Source of the DNA: JBEKCP01 sp049509515
Lineage (GTDB): Bacteria > Planctomycetota > Planctomycetia > Pirellulales > Thermoguttaceae
Direction: 5' to 3'
Assembly: GCA_049509515.1 (NCBI GenBank)
Contig: JBEKZV010000005.1
Location: 62,001-126,000, forward strand
Length of the DNA stretch: 64,000 nucleotides
In this document: one piece after another, positions 27,184 through 35,279 of the stretch
Layout of the letters: the number at the start of each line of letters is the position of its first letter
How positions within the stretch are numbered: the first letter of the stretch is position 1
The notes under the pieces: generated by a model
The model's database searches: none
Seen by the model: the letters and a program-made list of their open reading frames with translations, nothing else
Told to the model about the DNA's origin: nothing
Program-made: the position numbers and the translations under genes

Positions 27184-28743
27184 ATGACCCAGAATCGCGT
27201 CATCAGCATTTTCAACCACGTCCTGGGGCCCGTGATGCGCGGGCCGTCCAGCTCGCACACGGCCGGCGCCTATCACATCGCCGGCATGGCGCGATCGCTG
27301 CTGGGCGGTCGTCCGCGCCGCGCGTCGCTGGCCTTCGACCCCGGCGGGTCCTACGCCGCGACCTACGCCGCACAAGGCGCCGACCGGGGCTTTGCCATGG
27401 GGTTGCTCGGCAAACCGCTGACCGACGAAACCTTCTTCACGGTCCTGGCGGATGCGCCGCGGAGCGGGCTGGAGATCCGCTTCGGCGTCCGACCTCTCGA
27501 CAACCCGGAACATCCCAACACGGTCGAGATCGAGCTTGTGGCGGAGGACAAACCGGTTCTGCGCCTGGCGGCGAAGTCCATCGGCGGCGGCGAGGTCGAG
27601 ATCACCCGTGTGAACGGCTGGACGGTGGCGATGAACGGCTCGGCCTACGAGACGCTGGTGGAAACGGAGCCGTCGCTGCTTCGCCGCGTGACCGCGCTCC
27701 TGGGCGGCGACGGGGCGAGCCTGGAAGAACCCCAGACGCTTACGCGCGGCAGTTTGTCCGCCGTAACGGTCCGCCGCAGGATCGCGCTGGGTCCGCAGAT
27801 GCGGCAGGCGCTGGCGGCCTTGCCGGGCAGAGTGCGGGTGTGGGAGTCGGTCCCCGTCTGTTTCGTCCCCACCGGCCAACCCTTGTTCCGGAGCGCGGCG
27901 GAGATGGTGCAACTGGCCGAAGAGCGACGGATTTCCCTCGGGCAACTTGCCCTGCAGTATGAAGCACGTCTGCTGGACCTGGCGCCGGACGAGGTACTCG
28001 CCGAGGCGTTGCGACGCTACGCGATCATGGAGCAGTCGGTCGAGCGCGGTTTGGACCCGAGCTTCAGCGGGCTGCAACTGCTGCGGGCCTGTGCCGGGAC
28101 CATCTTCCAGGCCGAAGCCGCGGGGCGTTTGCCGGTACGCAGCCTGCACACGCGGGCGGCGGCCCGGGCCATGGCCGTGATGCACGTCGATGCCGCGATG
28201 GGGGTGGTCTGCGCGGCCCCGACCGGCGGCTCGGCCGGCACGCTGCCGGGCGCGCTGGTCACGCTGGCCGAGGAGCGCGGATTGAGCCGGGCGGAGATCG
28301 CCCGGGCGCTTTTGGCCGCGGGGGCCGTCGGCGCGATCGTGGCCCGGCGGGCCACCTTCGCCGCCGAAGTGGCCGGCTGCCAGGTGGAGATCGGGGCCGC
28401 CGGCGCCATGGCGGCCGCCGCGGTCGTGGAGGCGGTGGGCGGCACCGCCGGGCAAGCCTGCGACGCGGCCGCGATTGCCTTCCAGAACACGATGGGCTCG
28501 GTGTGCGACCTCCTGCACGGCATCGTGGAGATTCCGTGTCATACCCGCAATGCCGCGGCCGCGGCCGGCGCCTTCGTCTGCGCCGACCTGGTCCTGGGCG
28601 GCTACCGGAACCCGATCCCCTTGGACGAGACGATCGACGCCGTGTATGCCGTGGGCCGGATGCTGCCCGCCGAACTCCGCTGCACGTCGCAGGGCGGATT
28701 GGCCGTCACGCCCTCGGCGCAGGCGCTAAAAAGGCTTGCGTGA
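27184..28743 (+). CDS. sdaA: L-serine ammonia-lyase, iron-sulfur type, beta and alpha domains fused
   Basis: 519 residues from ATG 27184, with AGGA eight bases upstream. The N-terminal beta domain carries the substrate-binding PSSSHTAG (residues 21-28) and SIGGGEVEI. The C-terminal alpha domain has CAAPTGGSAGTLPG, AGCQVEIGAAGAMAAAAVVEA and the final NPIPLDETIDAVYAVGR. These are signatures of the one-polypeptide 4Fe-4S serine dehydratases that turn L-serine into pyruvate and ammonia. The conserved cysteines for the cluster are seen in CAAPTGG and AGCQVE, with a further one in VCDLLHGI. The enzyme is cytosolic and oxygen sensitive. It lies upstream of an ornithine cyclodeaminase-like gene (131-base gap with a palindrome) and near a hydroxyproline dehydratase, which suggests amino-acid fermentation. 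Confidence 0.93.
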   Translation: MTQNRVISIFNHVLGPVMRGPSSSHTAGAYHIAGMARSLLGGRPRRASLAFDPGGSYAATYAAQGADRGFAMGLLGKPLTDETFFTVLADAPRSGLEIRFGVRPLDNPEHPNTVEIELVAEDKPVLRLAAKSIGGGEVEITRVNGWTVAMNGSAYETLVETEPSLLRRVTALLGGDGASLEEPQTLTRGSLSAVTVRRRIALGPQMRQALAALPGRVRVWESVPVCFVPTGQPLFRSAAEMVQLAEERRISLGQLALQYEARLLDLAPDEVLAEALRRYAIMEQSVERGLDPSFSGLQLLRACAGTIFQAEAAGRLPVRSLHTRAAARAMAVMHVDAAMGVVCAAPTGGSAGTLPGALVTLAEERGLSRAEIARALLAAGAVGAIVARRATFAAEVAGCQVEIGAAGAMAAAAVVEAVGGTAGQACDAAAIAFQNTMGSVCDLLHGIVEIPCHTRNAAAAAGAFVCADLVLGGYRNPIPLDETIDAVYAVGRMLPAELRCTSQGGLAVTPSAQALKRLA

Positions 28744-28759
28744 TCCCGGGAATTCGAGC

Positions 28760-28829
28760 GTGTGCCACTGCTTCGCAGAAGCAGTGCGTTCCGCGGGTTC
28801 GGCACTGCTTGTTCCAAGCAGTGGCACAC
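28760..28829. repeat. Palindrome with GTGTGCCACTGCTT arms
   Basis: GTGTGCCACTGCTT (28760-28773) and AAGCAGTGGCACAC (28816-28829) are exact reverse complements. An inner hairpin, CTGCTTCGCAGAAGCAG, lies next to the left arm. A piece of the same sequence (CTTCGCAGAAGCAGTGCCGG) occurs at 16811-16830 in another intergenic gap. Confidence 0.85.
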
Positions 28830-28874
28830 GGCGGAGGCGTTGAAGCCGGGAAGCTGTCAGAAAGGTCGTGGCGG

Positions 28875-29873
28875 ATGTCGCTGAGCCTGCCGCCGTTGCT
28901 CTACTTGTCCGCCGCGGAAGTTCGCCGGGCGCTGCCCATGCCCGGCGCGATTGCCGCGATGCGCGAGGCATTCGTGCAACTCTCGTGCGGCCGGGTCGCC
29001 GTGCCCGCACGGCTCCGCCTGGACGTGCCGGAGCAGGAGGGCGTCGTGCTGTGCATGCCCTGCCACAGCAAGGCGGAAGGGCTCTTGGGGGTGAAACTGG
29101 CCATGCTGTTCGGCGGGAACCGCCAGCGCGGTCTGCCGCTTCTTCATGCGCTGGTGATCGTGGCGGACGGCACGACGGGCGCGCCCTTGGCCCTGATGGA
29201 CGGCGCGGCTCTGACCATGCTGCGGACGGGCGCCGCCTCCGGCGTGGCGACGGACTGCCTGGCCCGCGGCGACGCCGACGTGGTTGCCGTGTTCGGCGCC
29301 GGCGTGCAGGCCCGCGCGCAACTGGAGGCCGTCTGCTGCGTGCGGCGGATGCGGTGTGCCAGGGTCTATGACCCGGATGCGGCGGCCGCCGGGCGGTTCG
29401 CCGCGGAAATGACCCGGCAGGCGGGGCTTCCCGTCGAGCGTGCGGCAAGTCCGGCCGCCGCGCTGGAGGATGCCGCCGTGGTTTGCACCGCGACCACCGC
29501 TCGTGGGCCGGTCTTCCAAGACCACGACCTCGCGCCGGGCGCGCACTTGAACGCCATCGGCTCCTACCATCCCGACGTGGCCGAAGTGCCGGCCGAGACG
29601 GTGTGCCGCGCGCGGATCGTGGTGGACCACCGCGCGTCGGCCCTGGAAGAAGCGGGCGATTTGCTGGTCCCGCTCGAGCAGGGGCTGATTCGGCAGGAGC
29701 AATTGCGAACCGAACTGGGCGAAGTCCTGAGCGGAATCGCCCCGGGACGGCAAAGCGCGACGGAAATCACCTTGTTCAAGTCCGTCGGGGTGGCGATCGA
29801 GGACCTGTACGCCGCCGCACGGACGCTGGCCAACGCGCGGGCGCAGCACTTGGGTATCGAACTCCCGCGATGA
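28875..29873 (+). CDS. Ornithine cyclodeaminase / mu-crystallin family dehydrogenase
   Basis: 332 residues from ATG 28875, with AAAGG upstream. The Rossmann NAD-binding motif is AVFGAGVQARAQLEAV (about residue 140). Family marks include LGVKLAMLFGGN, LMDGAALTMLRTGAASGVAT, and the C-terminal ITLFKSVGVAIEDLYAA. Members include ornithine cyclodeaminase, alanine dehydrogenase, lysine cyclodeaminase and pyrroline-2-carboxylate (ketimine) reductases. Sequence alone does not say which. The nearby hydroxyproline dehydratase and serine dehydratase make a role in amino-acid breakdown, such as cyclic imine reduction, attractive but unproven. Probably cytosolic. Confidence 0.88.
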   Translation: MSLSLPPLLYLSAAEVRRALPMPGAIAAMREAFVQLSCGRVAVPARLRLDVPEQEGVVLCMPCHSKAEGLLGVKLAMLFGGNRQRGLPLLHALVIVADGTTGAPLALMDGAALTMLRTGAASGVATDCLARGDADVVAVFGAGVQARAQLEAVCCVRRMRCARVYDPDAAAAGRFAAEMTRQAGLPVERAASPAAALEDAAVVCTATTARGPVFQDHDLAPGAHLNAIGSYHPDVAEVPAETVCRARIVVDHRASALEEAGDLLVPLEQGLIRQEQLRTELGEVLSGIAPGRQSATEITLFKSVGVAIEDLYAAARTLANARAQHLGIELPR

Positions 29874-29905
29874 ACGGCTGTCCCCGCAAAGGATTCCCGG
29901 ATCCC

Positions 29906-29967
29906 AATGTATCCGGCACACTCCGTGTGCCGTTGGGAGGCGGCACACGGAGTGTGCCGGATACATT
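29906..29967. repeat. Best-preserved GGCACAC palindrome
   Basis: Two 27-base arms (29906-29932 and 29941-29967) are perfect reverse complements around an 8-base loop. Each arm also contains the inner palindrome GGCACAC-TCC-GTGTGCC. It lies in the 233-base gap between two plus-strand genes. The rest of that gap shows only a possible TACAAT (-10-like) near 30003-30008. Confidence 0.92.
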
Positions 29968-30106
29968 GATTCCGCCCCAGGTCCTAAACGTCCCGTCTTG
30001 GTGTACAATTACCGCGGGCGGGTGCAAATGAATTGCCTGAGCCGGACACGCCGCCCCTCTCGCGAGACTTGCCCAGTTGAACAACGCGACAGAAAGGCCC
30101 GAACCG

Positions 30107-31396
30107 ATGAACGACCATCCGACCCCCAGCCGCCGTCAATTCCTGCGCAGCGCCGGTCAAGCGGCCACGACGCTGGCGGCCGTTTCCACGCTGGCTCCGG
30201 CGATTCTCTCCGCCCCAACCCCCGGCAAGACGATCGGCGTGGGGTGCATCGGCCTGGGGACCCGCGGGGGCGACCTCATCAATGCGGTCGTCAACGCTCC
30301 CAACGTCAAGGTAGTGGCGGTGTGCGACGTCTATGGACCGCACCGGCAGAAAGGCGTCGAGCGGAGCCTCAATCCGGCCGTGAAGGCCTACGTGGACTAC
30401 CGCGAGCTGCTGGCCGACCCGCACGTCGATGCGGTGGTCATCGGCACGCCGGACCACTGGCACTGCCGGATGGTGCTCGACGCGGTGAAAGCGGGCAAGG
30501 ACATTTACTGCGAAAAGGGATTCTCGCGGACCCTGGCCGAGGCCAAGCTGATGCGCGACGCGCTGAAGCGGAGCCGGGTGGTGTTCCAACTGGGCCACCA
30601 CGCGCGGCAGGCCACCTGCGCGTTGCAGGCCAAGGAATTGATCGCCAAAGACATCCTCGGTCCCATCACGCTGGTGCGCACGGGCCGCTTCAAGGCTTCC
30701 GACCCGGCGCATCCCAACTGGCGGTGGTACGGCTACTACGAGCAATGGGACCGGCCGGACCCGGCGCAGGTCGCCAAGGATGTGAATTGGGACCTGTGGC
30801 TGGGGCCGGCCCCCAAGATTCCTTGGAACGAGCGACACTTCTGGCACTGGCGGTGTTATTGGGCCTACGGCACGGGCTATGCCGGCGACCTGCTGTCGCA
30901 CGAGCTGGACTTCGTGCAATATCTCCTCGGCCACGGCATCCCGGACACCTGCACTTGCGTGGGCCTGCTCTCGCAACTCCGCGACGATCGCGAGGTGCCG
31001 GACACGTGGGCCGCGGCCTACGAGTTCGAGAAGCTGGGCCGGACCGTGACTTTCACCGGGAGCATGAACACCGGCAAAGCACAACAGCCCGTGGAGATTT
31101 GCGGTCGGGACGGCACCCTGCGTTTCGACGACATCGCGCACAACGTGACCCGTTTTCAGATACTTCCCGAAGATCACAACGCCCGGACGAACCTGCCCAA
31201 GGGCTACGAGTGGCGCAAGACGCCCAAGCAGCCCAATCACATGGTGGACTGGGTGAATTGCATCCAAAACCGCGGTACGCCGAAATGCTCGACCGACGAG
31301 GCGTTCGTGGAAACCGCGACCTTCCTGATGTCGCTGGTTTCGTACCGGCAGCGGCGCGTGGTCCGCTGGGACGCCGCTCGGGAAGAAATCGTCTGA
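30107..31396 (+). CDS. Tat-exported Gfo/Idh/MocA-family oxidoreductase
   Basis: 429 residues from ATG 30107. Tat signal: SRRQFLRSAGQAATTLAAVS. The nucleotide-binding fold opens with IGVGCIGLGTRGGDLI (GxGxxG), and the catalytic-region lysine motif is DIYCEKGF (canonical EKP replaced by EKG). Family motifs VIGTPDHWHCRMVLDAVKAGKD and LLSHELDFVQYLLG follow. These enzymes oxidise or epimerise sugars or cyclitols with a tightly bound NAD(P), and exported forms are common in Planctomycetes. The gene is 27 bases before a secreted protein of unknown function and in the same run as a GH51 enzyme, so carbohydrate use is likely. The lysine is kept and only the proline after it is changed. Confidence 0.92.
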   Translation: MNDHPTPSRRQFLRSAGQAATTLAAVSTLAPAILSAPTPGKTIGVGCIGLGTRGGDLINAVVNAPNVKVVAVCDVYGPHRQKGVERSLNPAVKAYVDYRELLADPHVDAVVIGTPDHWHCRMVLDAVKAGKDIYCEKGFSRTLAEAKLMRDALKRSRVVFQLGHHARQATCALQAKELIAKDILGPITLVRTGRFKASDPAHPNWRWYGYYEQWDRPDPAQVAKDVNWDLWLGPAPKIPWNERHFWHWRCYWAYGTGYAGDLLSHELDFVQYLLGHGIPDTCTCVGLLSQLRDDREVPDTWAAAYEFEKLGRTVTFTGSMNTGKAQQPVEICGRDGTLRFDDIAHNVTRFQILPEDHNARTNLPKGYEWRKTPKQPNHMVDWVNCIQNRGTPKCSTDEAFVETATFLMSLVSYRQRRVVRWDAAREEIV

Positions 31397-31423
31397 GATG
31401 GACATCGCGAACAGGAGGGAAAC

Positions 31424-33070
31424 ATGAGAACCGGACTTCTGCCCGCCGTCGGCATGGCCCTCCTGTCCTGGACCTGTGCCGGAGAAGAGAGCCACCCGAA
31501 AGACACGAGGACAGCCGGAGCCGCCAAGGTCACCGCCCATTCGGACGGCCTGCACGGGTATATCGGCTTCGGCGCGACCCGCCCGCCGGTGCGGTCCGAG
31601 TACAGTGCGGGCATGGGTTTCTACTCCGCGGTCTGGCCGCTCGTGGACCGGCCGCTGGCCGACTTCCAGATCGGCCTGGCCGGCTCATGGATCACGCCGG
31701 ACAACTCCGACGACAAGGACACGCCGTTGGCTTCGCAGGGCACGCTGGCCCGCAAGTGGCCGGACCGGGGTCCCACCTGGGCCAGCGTATTCCAAACCGT
31801 CGAGGGCGGCTTGGGCTACTGGGCGAACAACCACTTCCGCTACGGCCCGCCGAAATTCAGCATGAACGCCACGCCGCAATGTTACGATTACGAGGTGGGA
31901 TCGCCGGGCTGGTCCTTCTTCTACAGCAACGAAGCCCTGCCGGACGATCGCTTGGGCATCGCGCAACTGAGCAACCGGCTGCTCATCCCTCCGGATGCCC
32001 TGCCGTTCCAGGGGAATCCCAACGGCCAGTTCCTGGGCTACACCTACATGGCCTTGCCCTTTACGGATCCCACCACGGGCGACCCGCCCACGGGCGACCA
32101 GAGTTGGACCTGTTTTCTGAGCGCGGCCAACTTCAAGGGGCCGATCGCCTATTACATTCCGGAGACGTGGAGCAAGATCGGCAAGTTGTTCAAGTATCCC
32201 TTCATTTACGGGCGCGGACTCGACGCCCGCCCGGCCGACATGGGCGGCGGCGCCATGGAGATCAACACGGTGCCGCGTTTCGAGGCCCAAGATGCGCAGG
32301 GGGTGGTCTATTCCAAGATACCCAAGCTGCAGTTCCCGGTGGACGGCCGGGGAAGAACGCTCCTGGTGCAGGACGTGACGTACTACTCGAAGGCGGCCCT
32401 GTACGACGCCTTCCGGGCCTGGCGAAACGGCGGCCCGGCGTGCTCCGGTCGATTCGACGAGAAAGGCGCTTGGAAGTCCAAATTGACGACGCACACCACG
32501 CGCTACGACCAGGCCGGCAAGAAACTGAGCGGCGTGGAGCGCGTCTTCGACACCAAGGTGTTCGAGGGCAACGTGTGGGGCCTGGAGTGGTTCGCCGGCA
32601 ACCTCAGTCCCGCCGGCGTGTTCCCGCAGTACTTCAAACACGTCGGCAAGGAGCGCGTCGCAATAGCGGCCGCGGACGTGCCCGCGGAAACGCAGCTCCT
32701 GCCGCAGGAGTTCAAGCTGGCGGGGCGCGGCGAGCCCTACACCTCCCCGGGCAGCGGCGCCTGGAGCCGGCCCGGCCCGAAAAGCGGACCGCTTACGGTC
32801 AAGCTCGCCGACGGCTCCGTGGTGACGTACGCCTGGTACCGTTTTGTCGATCAGCCGTCGTTCGAGCAGTACGATTGGAGTGCGGAGAAGAGGGCGAAGC
32901 TGCAGGCCTTCGTGGAGAAGATCCATGCGAGCTGGCGCATCGACCGGGACTATATGGCCCCGCCCGGCCGCGGCGGGCTGGTGACGCTCGATCCGGCACT
33001 GCTCGTGACGCCGCCCGCGGGCCTGGAGGTGGGTTACGTCCCCATCGTAACTCGTCAATCCGTGCCATGA
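31424..33070 (+). CDS. Secreted protein of unknown function
   Basis: 548 residues from ATG 31424, with AGGAGGG five bases upstream. A short signal peptide (LLPAVGMALLSWTCAG) is followed by a polar mature protein. I do not recognise the family. The sequence is rich in aromatic residues and Gly/Pro (GYIGFGATRPPVRSEYSAGMGFYSAVWPL, WANNHFRYGPPKFSMNATPQ), with no metal motif, CxxCH site or obvious repeats. Internal stretches such as GGGAMEINTVPRFEAQD could belong to a beta-sandwich or lectin-like fold. Its place between an exported oxidoreductase and a GH51 arabinofuranosidase, on the same strand with gaps of 27 and 106 bases, suggests a role in extracellular carbohydrate processing. Confidence 0.8.
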   Translation: MRTGLLPAVGMALLSWTCAGEESHPKDTRTAGAAKVTAHSDGLHGYIGFGATRPPVRSEYSAGMGFYSAVWPLVDRPLADFQIGLAGSWITPDNSDDKDTPLASQGTLARKWPDRGPTWASVFQTVEGGLGYWANNHFRYGPPKFSMNATPQCYDYEVGSPGWSFFYSNEALPDDRLGIAQLSNRLLIPPDALPFQGNPNGQFLGYTYMALPFTDPTTGDPPTGDQSWTCFLSAANFKGPIAYYIPETWSKIGKLFKYPFIYGRGLDARPADMGGGAMEINTVPRFEAQDAQGVVYSKIPKLQFPVDGRGRTLLVQDVTYYSKAALYDAFRAWRNGGPACSGRFDEKGAWKSKLTTHTTRYDQAGKKLSGVERVFDTKVFEGNVWGLEWFAGNLSPAGVFPQYFKHVGKERVAIAAADVPAETQLLPQEFKLAGRGEPYTSPGSGAWSRPGPKSGPLTVKLADGSVVTYAWYRFVDQPSFEQYDWSAEKRAKLQAFVEKIHASWRIDRDYMAPPGRGGLVTLDPALLVTPPAGLEVGYVPIVTRQSVP

Positions 33071-33176
33071 TGATGCCGTCCGGGGGACTTTGCGAGGAGT
33101 TCTCCTGGGGAGAGTTGCCGCGGACACGAGCATTACCCGACGGCCGCTTTTCCAGGACAAATCAGGGGGGAAAGCC

Positions 33177-35111
33177 ATGCGGAAATCCATCTACGGCGTC
33201 TTCGCCCTCGGTGCGGTGCTGTTGGCCTTGCGGTCGGCGGCGGCCGGTGAGCCACCCCCCGTTCCCGGGGCCGGCGGCGGCTTCACGGTTCAGTCGCCTG
33301 CCTTGACGATCACGCGCCAGCGTCTGTGCCGGGGCGAGATCAGCCCTTACCAATGCGGCCAGTTCATCGAATATCTCTGTGCGCTGACGCCGTCGATGTT
33401 CGCCGAAAAGGTGTTCGACGGCAGTTTCGAGGGGGTGCCGCCGTACAACGTCGAGTTCCGCAAGGAAACCGACCGGATCGAGCAGCCGTGGTATCCCGAC
33501 GGCGCGGTACACCGCGGCGAGTTCGCCCTGGACGGCGCCGAGCCGCTCAACGGCAAGGTCTCGCAGCGCATTCGCCAGAAGCCGGGCGATCCTTGCACGC
33601 TGGGAATCTCCCAGGGTGGAATGTGCGTCAAGGCCGGCGAGGCGCTGCGGTGCTCGCTCTATCTGCGGGCGGAGGCGGTCGAGCATCCGGTTCGCGTGGC
33701 GATCTGGGGCCCCGGCAAGACCTACGCCGCGGCCGAGTTCCGCCCCGGCCCGCGCTGGCAGCGATATGAGGCCAAGCTCGTCCCCACCGCTACCGACGCC
33801 CGGGCCACGCTGACGATCTCTTACCGCGGGCCGGGCACGCTGTGGATCGATCTGGTGTCGCTCATGCCGCTCGGCACGGTCTGCGGCTGGCGGACGGACG
33901 TGGCGGAGGCCGTCAAGGCGCTGCGTCCGGGGATCATTCGCTTCGGGGGCAGCACCATCGAGGGCTTCGAGTGGAGCGCCACCATCGGCGACCCGGCCAA
34001 GCGCGTGCCGTTTACGACCTGCTGGGGCGGGCTGGAGCCGGGCAACGCCGGCCTGGAAGAGTTCGTGCAACTCTGCCGCTGGGCCGCCGCCGAGCCCCTG
34101 ATCTGCGTGCGGTTCTCCGGCAAGAAACCCAAGGACGCGGCGGACCAGGTCGAGTACTTCAACGGCCCCGCTACCTCGCCCATGGGTCGGCTCAGGGCCA
34201 AGAACGGGCACGCCGAACCCTATCGGGTGAGGTACTGGCAGCTCGGCAACGAACTGGGCGACGAGCGCTATCAGCAAGGTTTGGCCGCGTTCTGCAAGGC
34301 CATGAAGGCCGTGGACCCGGCCATCAAGCTCATGGCGTCCTACCCGTCGCCGGGGCTGCTCCGGAATGCGGGCGCCTGCGTCGATTATGTCTGCCCGCAC
34401 CACTACGGCTGCCGGAACCTGGCGGCGATGGAAGCCAGCGTCGAGAGCTGTCGCAAGATGATCGCCGAGTGCGCGCCGGGCCGCGATATCCGGCTGGGCA
34501 TTACCGAGTGGAACACGACGGCCGGCGACTGGCGCCTTGGCCGGGCCGCGCTGTGGACCCTCGACAACGCCCTGTGCTGCAGCCGCTACCACAATTTCAT
34601 GCACCGCCATTGCGACCTGATCGAGATCGCCAACCGCAGCAACCTGGCCGATAGTTTTTGCAGCGGCATCATTCAAACCAACAACTGCGCCCTGTTCAAG
34701 ACGCCGACCTACTACGCCCAGCAGCTCTATGCCCTGCACGCGGGGCGCTACCCCCTGACGATCCGGGGCGACCGCGACGCCGGTCGCGATGCCACGCTGG
34801 ACGCCAGCGCCACGCTCTCGGCGGACGAGCAGCGGCTTTCCGTCTTCGCCGTCAATGCGACGCGCCGGCCGCAGAAACGGACCCTCGACCTCACCGCGCT
34901 GGCCCCCGTGGCGGACGAGGTGAGCGTGTCGACGCTGGCCGACACCGCCGGGGCGGGCGAGCGCGACGCGAGCAATTCCTGGCGCGAGCCGGATCGGATT
35001 CGCGTCGAGTCCGGCAGGGCGACCGTCGCCGACGGCAAGCTCGTCCATGAGTTTCCGGCCCTCTCGTTAACGGTGTTGGAAGTGCGTCGCCGCGGGAGCA
35101 GCGGGCAGTGA
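33177..35111 (+). CDS. Secreted GH51-like alpha-L-arabinofuranosidase
   Basis: 644 residues from ATG 33177, with GGGGGGAAAG just upstream. Signal peptide: YGVFALGAVLLALRSAAAG. A carbohydrate-binding-like region (about 90-215, GLTISYRGPGTLWIDLVSLMP type) precedes the TIM barrel. The acid/base is Glu359 in QLGNELG and the nucleophile Glu444 in GITEWNT, the normal spacing of clan GH-A enzymes. The barrel starts LRPGIIRFGGSTIEGFEW, typical of GH51. The C-terminal beta-sandwich includes the LSVFAVNATRRP segment. Cleaves terminal arabinofuranosyl groups from arabinan or arabinoxylan in known relatives. Last gene of the plus-strand run beginning at 30107. Confidence 0.88.
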   Translation: MRKSIYGVFALGAVLLALRSAAAGEPPPVPGAGGGFTVQSPALTITRQRLCRGEISPYQCGQFIEYLCALTPSMFAEKVFDGSFEGVPPYNVEFRKETDRIEQPWYPDGAVHRGEFALDGAEPLNGKVSQRIRQKPGDPCTLGISQGGMCVKAGEALRCSLYLRAEAVEHPVRVAIWGPGKTYAAAEFRPGPRWQRYEAKLVPTATDARATLTISYRGPGTLWIDLVSLMPLGTVCGWRTDVAEAVKALRPGIIRFGGSTIEGFEWSATIGDPAKRVPFTTCWGGLEPGNAGLEEFVQLCRWAAAEPLICVRFSGKKPKDAADQVEYFNGPATSPMGRLRAKNGHAEPYRVRYWQLGNELGDERYQQGLAAFCKAMKAVDPAIKLMASYPSPGLLRNAGACVDYVCPHHYGCRNLAAMEASVESCRKMIAECAPGRDIRLGITEWNTTAGDWRLGRAALWTLDNALCCSRYHNFMHRHCDLIEIANRSNLADSFCSGIIQTNNCALFKTPTYYAQQLYALHAGRYPLTIRGDRDAGRDATLDASATLSADEQRLSVFAVNATRRPQKRTLDLTALAPVADEVSVSTLADTAGAGERDASNSWREPDRIRVESGRATVADGKLVHEFPALSLTVLEVRRRGSSGQ

Positions 35112-35162
35112 GCCGCTGCCTGGAGCGGAGCTGGAACCTGACCCGGATAATTCATGGAAGAA

Positions 35163-35226
35163 TACTAGCCCGAAGCGCAAGCGAGGGAGTGGGAACGAGC
35201 TACCCTCGCTTGCGCGTCGGGCTAGT
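35163..35226. repeat. Inverted pair of REP-like units (AGCCCGAAGCGCAAGCGAGGG)
   Basis: Left unit TAGCCCGAAGCGCAAGCGAG.. (35163-35187) and right unit ..CTCGCTTGCGCGTCGGGCTA (35203-35226) are near-perfect reverse complements with a 15-base spacer. They sit between the converging stops of the GH51 gene and the isomerase gene. The same unit occurs three times at 51771-51854 and once, inverted, at 52280-52304 around a REP-associated transposase gene. Confidence 0.92.
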
Positions 35227-35279
35227 GTGGAACACACTGCTGCCGGATGCCTTGCCCATGACTAATCCGGGTTAGGGGC

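Noticed and set aside
29998..33306. Open frame of 1102 codons on the plus strand
   Set aside because: Overlaps the oxidoreductase and the secreted protein in another frame. Composition is Arg/Pro/Gly-rich. The overlapped genes have signal peptides, ribosome sites and family motifs.
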